Assembly (NCBI GenBank): GCA_001557035.1
Contig: LSKJ01000656.1
Location: 1 to 8,585 of the forward strand
Reading direction: 5' to 3'
DNA: 8,585 bases
From: Rhodospirillaceae bacterium CCH5-H10
GTDB lineage: Bacteria; Pseudomonadota; Alphaproteobacteria; Reyranellales; Reyranellaceae
Positions 6,037-8,585 of the stretch are shown one piece after another. The notes under the pieces were generated by a model. It did not search any database and was not told the origin of the DNA. It saw only the letters and a program-made list of their open reading frames with translations. Position 1 is the first letter of the stretch; each line of letters opens with the position of its first letter. A program made the translations under genes and the position numbers.

Positions 6037-6393
6037 TCACGACTCTCTTCGTCGTACCAGTGCGAGGACTGTCCAGAGGACAGTGACGATCAATGCCAGC
6101 GACAGAATTGCAAAAAGGCGAGGATCGTAGCCTGCTTCAAGAAGACGAGCATCGAAGCCTTCGGCAAGACTGGGGTCGTAGCCTTCTTCATTGGTAATCC
6201 GAGGAAGCAGCAAGAAAGCAAAGAACGGAAAGGCGAAACAAAGATCATTCCAGTGACGGGAACACCTGTAGAGGAGGATTGCTGCCGAGTAGATGTACCA
6301 GGTTGCCAGGAGCGAGACGAAACCTCGGGCTAAAAGGCAAACGAGAGCCAAAATCGCTTTGCGGACAACAGTGCCAATTGTCTTGCGGGTCAC
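6037..6393 (-). CDS. Small membrane protein with GYD repeats, candidate immunity protein
   Basis: An unrecognised 118-residue protein starting at GTG (6393-6391) with AGAGG about six bases upstream. It has basic ends (MTRKTIGTVVRK and VRRRES), hydrophobic stretches near 12-42, 50-64 and 93-113, and therefore probably three membrane passes. Between the second and third lies a short polar loop made of three near-copies of an 8-9 residue motif: GYDPSLAE (71-78), GFDARLLEA (79-87), GYDPRLFA (88-95). It converges on toxin-tip remnant B, which suggests that it was that tip's immunity partner; this is inference from layout. It shows no similarity that I can see to the larger membrane protein at 4801-5799. 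GC is lower than in the flanking housekeeping genes, consistent with acquisition. Confidence 0.62.
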   Translation of the reverse strand: MTRKTIGTVVRKAILALVCLLARGFVSLLATWYIYSAAILLYRCSRHWNDLCFAFPFFAFLLLPRITNEEGYDPSLAEGFDARLLEAGYDPRLFAILSLALIVTVLWTVLALVRRRES

Positions 6394-6600
6394 GTCTAAC
6401 CTCTACACTTGGACGCAGTCGATTGAAGAAGCGAGACCCAAACTCGAAGATTTATCGGCTCATGGCAGTTTCATTGGGCTCGTCGATTATCGGCTATTCT
6501 TTCGTGATAGTCGTACCGAAGAGTGTTGATGAAAGAGTAGCTTGGCAAGCAACCGATAATTGCATTCAATTCCTGAGGAGGGCATCCGGCCGCGCCGCCG
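6394..6600 (+). other. Low-GC gene-free stretch upstream of the scars
   Basis: About 45% GC around 6421-6480. Short open frames exist on both strands but none has a ribosome-binding site, a family motif or similarity to the toxin tips. It should contain the promoter of the minus-strand gene starting at 6393, but I see no convincing -35/-10 pair. Confidence 0.4.
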
Positions 6601-6718
6601 GAAGAGCCCGTGCCAGAGGGCGCTACTCGAACCGCTGATCGACCGCCGTCTCGACCGTGCCGGCGGTGACCTCGGGCGGATTGTGGAGCGGGCTGCGCCG
6701 GTACCAGGAGACCGCAGC
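6601..6718 (+). pseudogene. Fragment of a second toxin-gene copy (N-terminal region)
   Basis: Matches 2859-2976 without gaps and keeps the reading frame, giving RALLEPLIDRRLDRAGGDLG then RIVERAAPVPGDRS. The left edge breaks at about 6601 and the right edge at 6718, where IS256-like coding sequence begins in the same frame. The match covers only about 40 codons of a 702-codon gene, so it is a scar of a duplicated toxin gene. Confidence 0.88.
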
Positions 6719-6790
6719 ATCGAAGTTGTGGGCATCCGCCCCAACGGAGCAGCCATTACCCGTCTCGTCGGCGCCATCCTGCTCGAGCAA
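6719..6790 (+). mobile_element. IS256-family (Mutator-type) transposase C-terminal fragment
   Basis: Twenty-four codons end in EVVGIRPNGAA then ITRLVGAILLEQ. This is the well-known near-C-terminal block of IS256-family transposases (V-V-G-I-F-P-N-x-x-A-I-x-R-L-V-G-A-x-L-L-E-Q). The expected following segment (NDEWAVQ) is absent, as is everything upstream including the DDE residues. No terminal inverted repeats are identifiable. The fragment is too short to be active and marks an old insertion now fused to the toxin-gene scar. Confidence 0.82.
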
Positions 6791-6848
6791 GCGGTTGAAT
6801 TGACTCAGTTCATTCCCGGCCGGACTCTCGGGATGAAATGATACCGTT

Positions 6849-6876
6849 GTGAGGCGACACGAGACGGACGCCTCAC
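6849..6876. repeat. Inverted repeat GTGAGGCG/CGCCTCAC
   Basis: A perfect eight-base stem (6849-6856 with 6869-6876) around a 12-base loop, 44-71 bases past the oxidoreductase stop codon. It could end transcription of that minus-strand gene, but no T-run follows on that strand. An insertion-sequence end is another possibility. Confidence 0.4.
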
Positions 6877-6887
6877 GTGGACAGGGT

Positions 6888-6903
6888 CCGACGATATCGT
6901 CGG
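6888..6903. repeat. 16-bp perfect palindrome
   Basis: CCGACGATATCGTCGG is fully self-complementary with no loop. It lies 16 bases past the oxidoreductase stop codon, between the island scars and the conserved chromosome. With no spacer it looks more like a dimeric protein-binding or recombination site than an RNA hairpin. No function is known. Confidence 0.5.
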
Positions 6904-6919
6904 CATTTCCATCGGAACC

Positions 6920-8585
6920 CTACTCCGCGGCGATCGACTGGGTGGCAGGGCTCTTGTAGGCGGCGAGCAGCGAGGCTTCGCGCTCCTTCGCGGCCTTCAC
7001 GTTCTTCTCCTTCACGTGGCCGAAGCCGCGCATCGTTTCCGGCACCGACGCGATCTGCACCGCGAGCGCGTGATTGTCCTGGCTGAGCGTCGCCAGCAGC
7101 GTGTCGACGGTCGCTTCGTACTCGCCGATCAGGCGGCGCTCCATGCGACGCTCCTCGCTGTAGCCGAAGATGTCGAACGTGCCGCCGCGCAGGCGCTTCA
7201 GCGACGCGAGGATGCGGAAGGCCGGCATCATCCACGAGCCGAACTCGCTCTTCTTCAGCTCACCGGTCACCGGGTCGCGGTCGGAGAACAGCGGCGGCGC
7301 GAGATGGAAGCTGATCTTGTAGTCGCCGTCGAACTGCTGGCGCAGCTTCCGGTGAAACTCGCCGTCGCTGTAGAGGCGGGCGACCTCGTACTCGTCCTTG
7401 TAGGCCATCAGCTTGTAGAGCGACTTGGCGACCGCTTCGGCCAGGCCGCGGCGACCGGGCGCCTTGTCCTTCTCGGCCTTGGCCACCTTGTCGACCAGCG
7501 CGCGATAGCGCTCGGCATATTCCTTGTCCTGATAGGCGGTCAGCAGCTCGACGCGCTTCGAGACGATCTCGGCCAGCGTGCGCGCGACCGGCTTCTCGAT
7601 CCTCAGCGCGGGCTTGGCGGCGGCCTGCACGACGGCGATGTTGTGCGCGGCGAGGCGGCCCCAGTTGAAGGTCCGCTTGCTGCTCTCGACGGCGACGCCG
7701 TTCAGCTCGATGGCGCGCATCAGCGCCTCGAACGACAGCGGCACCAGGCCCTTCTGCCAGGCATGGCCCAGCATGAAGAGGTTGGTGGCGATCGAATCGC
7801 CCAGGATCGCCGTGGCGAGGCCGGTGCCGTCGATGAACGAGGTGGCCTCGTCGCCGGCGGCGTCGCGGATCGCCTTCATCATGGATTCGGCGCCGAGATC
7901 CATGTCGCCGTTCATGACGAAAGCTGCGACCGGCTGGACGTGACCGTTGATGACGGCCTTGGTGATGCCCTGCTCGATGCGCGACAGCGCGGCGGGCGAG
8001 GCGGCCACGACCATGTCGCAGCCCAGCACCAGGTTGGCGCCGCCGGCGGCGATGCGCACGGCATGGAGGTCTTCCGGCTTGGGCGCGAGGCGCACATGGC
8101 TCATCACCGCGCCGTTCTTCTGGGCGAGGCCGGTGAAGTCGAGAACGGTGCAGCCCTTGCCTTCGAGATGGGCGGCCATGCCGATCAGCGCGCCGACGGT
8201 GATGACGCCGGTGCCGCCGATGCCGGTCACCAGGATGCCATAGGCCTCGTCGAGCGGACGCAGCGTCGGCATCGGCAGCGACGCGAAGGGATCGTCCTTC
8301 ACCACCTCGAGCTTGCGCGGGCGGGCCTTGGCGGGAACGCCGCCGCGCACCGACACGAAGCTCGGGCAGAAGCCGTTCACGCAGGAGAAGTCCTTGTTGC
8401 AATTGCTCTGGTCGATCTGGCGCTTGCGGCCCAGTTCGGTCTCAAGCGGCTTCACCGACACGCAGTTGCTCTTCTCCGAGCAATCGCCGCAGCCCTCGCA
8501 GACCGCGTCGTTGATGAACACGCGGCGATCGGGATCGGGGAAGGTGCCGCGCTTGCGGCGGCGGCGCTTCTCGGCGGCGCAGGTC
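6920..8585 (-). CDS. Indolepyruvate:ferredoxin oxidoreductase, C-terminal part (5' end outside window)
   Basis: 554 codons are visible, roughly the second half of the ~1150-residue fused enzyme. The enzyme oxidatively decarboxylates arylpyruvates to aryl-acetyl-CoA with CoA and ferredoxin, in aromatic amino-acid breakdown in the cytosol. From the window edge: TCAAEKRRRRKRG (1-13), then VCEGCGDCSEKSNC with cysteines at about 29, 32, 35 and 41, further cysteines at about 62, 68 and 73 (iron-sulfur ligands), and a pyruvate-ferredoxin-oxidoreductase gamma-type domain beginning GILVTGIGGTGVITVGALIG near 116-135. TGLAQKNGAVMSHVRL lies near 150-165, followed by the Lys/Arg-rich C-terminal helical domain of this family. 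The frame stays open through GTG at 8521, which is internal because the family sequence DPDRRVFIN continues across it. The stop is TAG at 6922-6920. Nothing in the visible part looks damaged. Confidence 0.93.
   Translation of the reverse strand, partial: TCAAEKRRRRKRGTFPDPDRRVFINDAVCEGCGDCSEKSNCVSVKPLETELGRKRQIDQSNCNKDFSCVNGFCPSFVSVRGGVPAKARPRKLEVVKDDPFASLPMPTLRPLDEAYGILVTGIGGTGVITVGALIGMAAHLEGKGCTVLDFTGLAQKNGAVMSHVRLAPKPEDLHAVRIAAGGANLVLGCDMVVAASPAALSRIEQGITKAVINGHVQPVAAFVMNGDMDLGAESMMKAIRDAAGDEATSFIDGTGLATAILGDSIATNLFMLGHAWQKGLVPLSFEALMRAIELNGVAVESSKRTFNWGRLAAHNIAVVQAAAKPALRIEKPVARTLAEIVSKRVELLTAYQDKEYAERYRALVDKVAKAEKDKAPGRRGLAEAVAKSLYKLMAYKDEYEVARLYSDGEFHRKLRQQFDGDYKISFHLAPPLFSDRDPVTGELKKSEFGSWMMPAFRILASLKRLRGGTFDIFGYSEERRMERRLIGEYEATVDTLLATLSQDNHALAVQIASVPETMRGFGHVKEKNVKAAKEREASLLAAYKSPATQSIAAE

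Noticed and set aside
5801..6130. 109-codon plus-strand open frame as an intact gene
   Set aside because: No ribosome-binding site, and only 24 codons in its middle resemble a toxin tip. The remainder is antisense to the small membrane protein or lacks motifs, so only the relic is annotated.
6560..6841. 93-codon plus-strand open frame as an intact gene
   Set aside because: It is a chance fusion of a toxin-gene fragment and a transposase fragment with no translation signal.

Overview
The window looks like a GC-rich alphaproteobacterial chromosome. Evidence is the roughly 70% GC coding sequence, a Prx5-type peroxiredoxin, a YqgE/AlgH protein and a long fused indolepyruvate ferredoxin oxidoreductase of the kind common in that class. 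I cannot assign a genus.

Left flank (1-2260) is ordinary chromosome. A shikimate-dehydrogenase-like gene (77-946, minus) lies behind a peroxiredoxin gene (1016-1498, minus), with an intrinsic-terminator-like hairpin between them. A yqgE gene (1664-2260) diverges to the right. Right flank (6920-8585, minus) is the 3' half of an indolepyruvate:ferredoxin oxidoreductase gene that runs off the window. Positions 1-76 hold no gene I can support.

Between yqgE and the oxidoreductase lies an accessory island (about 2261-6919) that I read as a decaying polymorphic toxin/immunity locus. Its main gene (2590-4698) encodes a 702-residue protein. The N-terminal two thirds look like phage virion proteins, and the C-terminal ~115 residues resemble the polymorphic toxin type 44 domain. 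Downstream, the pattern 'toxin-tip remnant on plus, then a convergent membrane-protein gene on minus' occurs twice. Tip remnant A (4732-4802) abuts a six-helix membrane protein built from three tandem ~107-residue units (4801-5799). Tip remnant B (5939-6010), more diverged, sits 26 bp from a 118-residue membrane protein (6037-6393). Next come a second, truncated copy of the toxin gene's N-terminal segment (6601-6718) and a fragment of an IS256-family transposase C-terminus (about 6719-6790).

The simplest reading is that toxin tips and their convergent membrane immunity genes were stacked by recombination, as in rhs/CDI orphan arrays. A second toxin copy and an insertion sequence were then reduced to scars. 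The toxin, immunity and delivery roles are inferences from sequence resemblance and layout, with no search run. No other phage structural, secretion or VgrG/Rhs genes are in the window, so the delivery machinery, if any, lies elsewhere.
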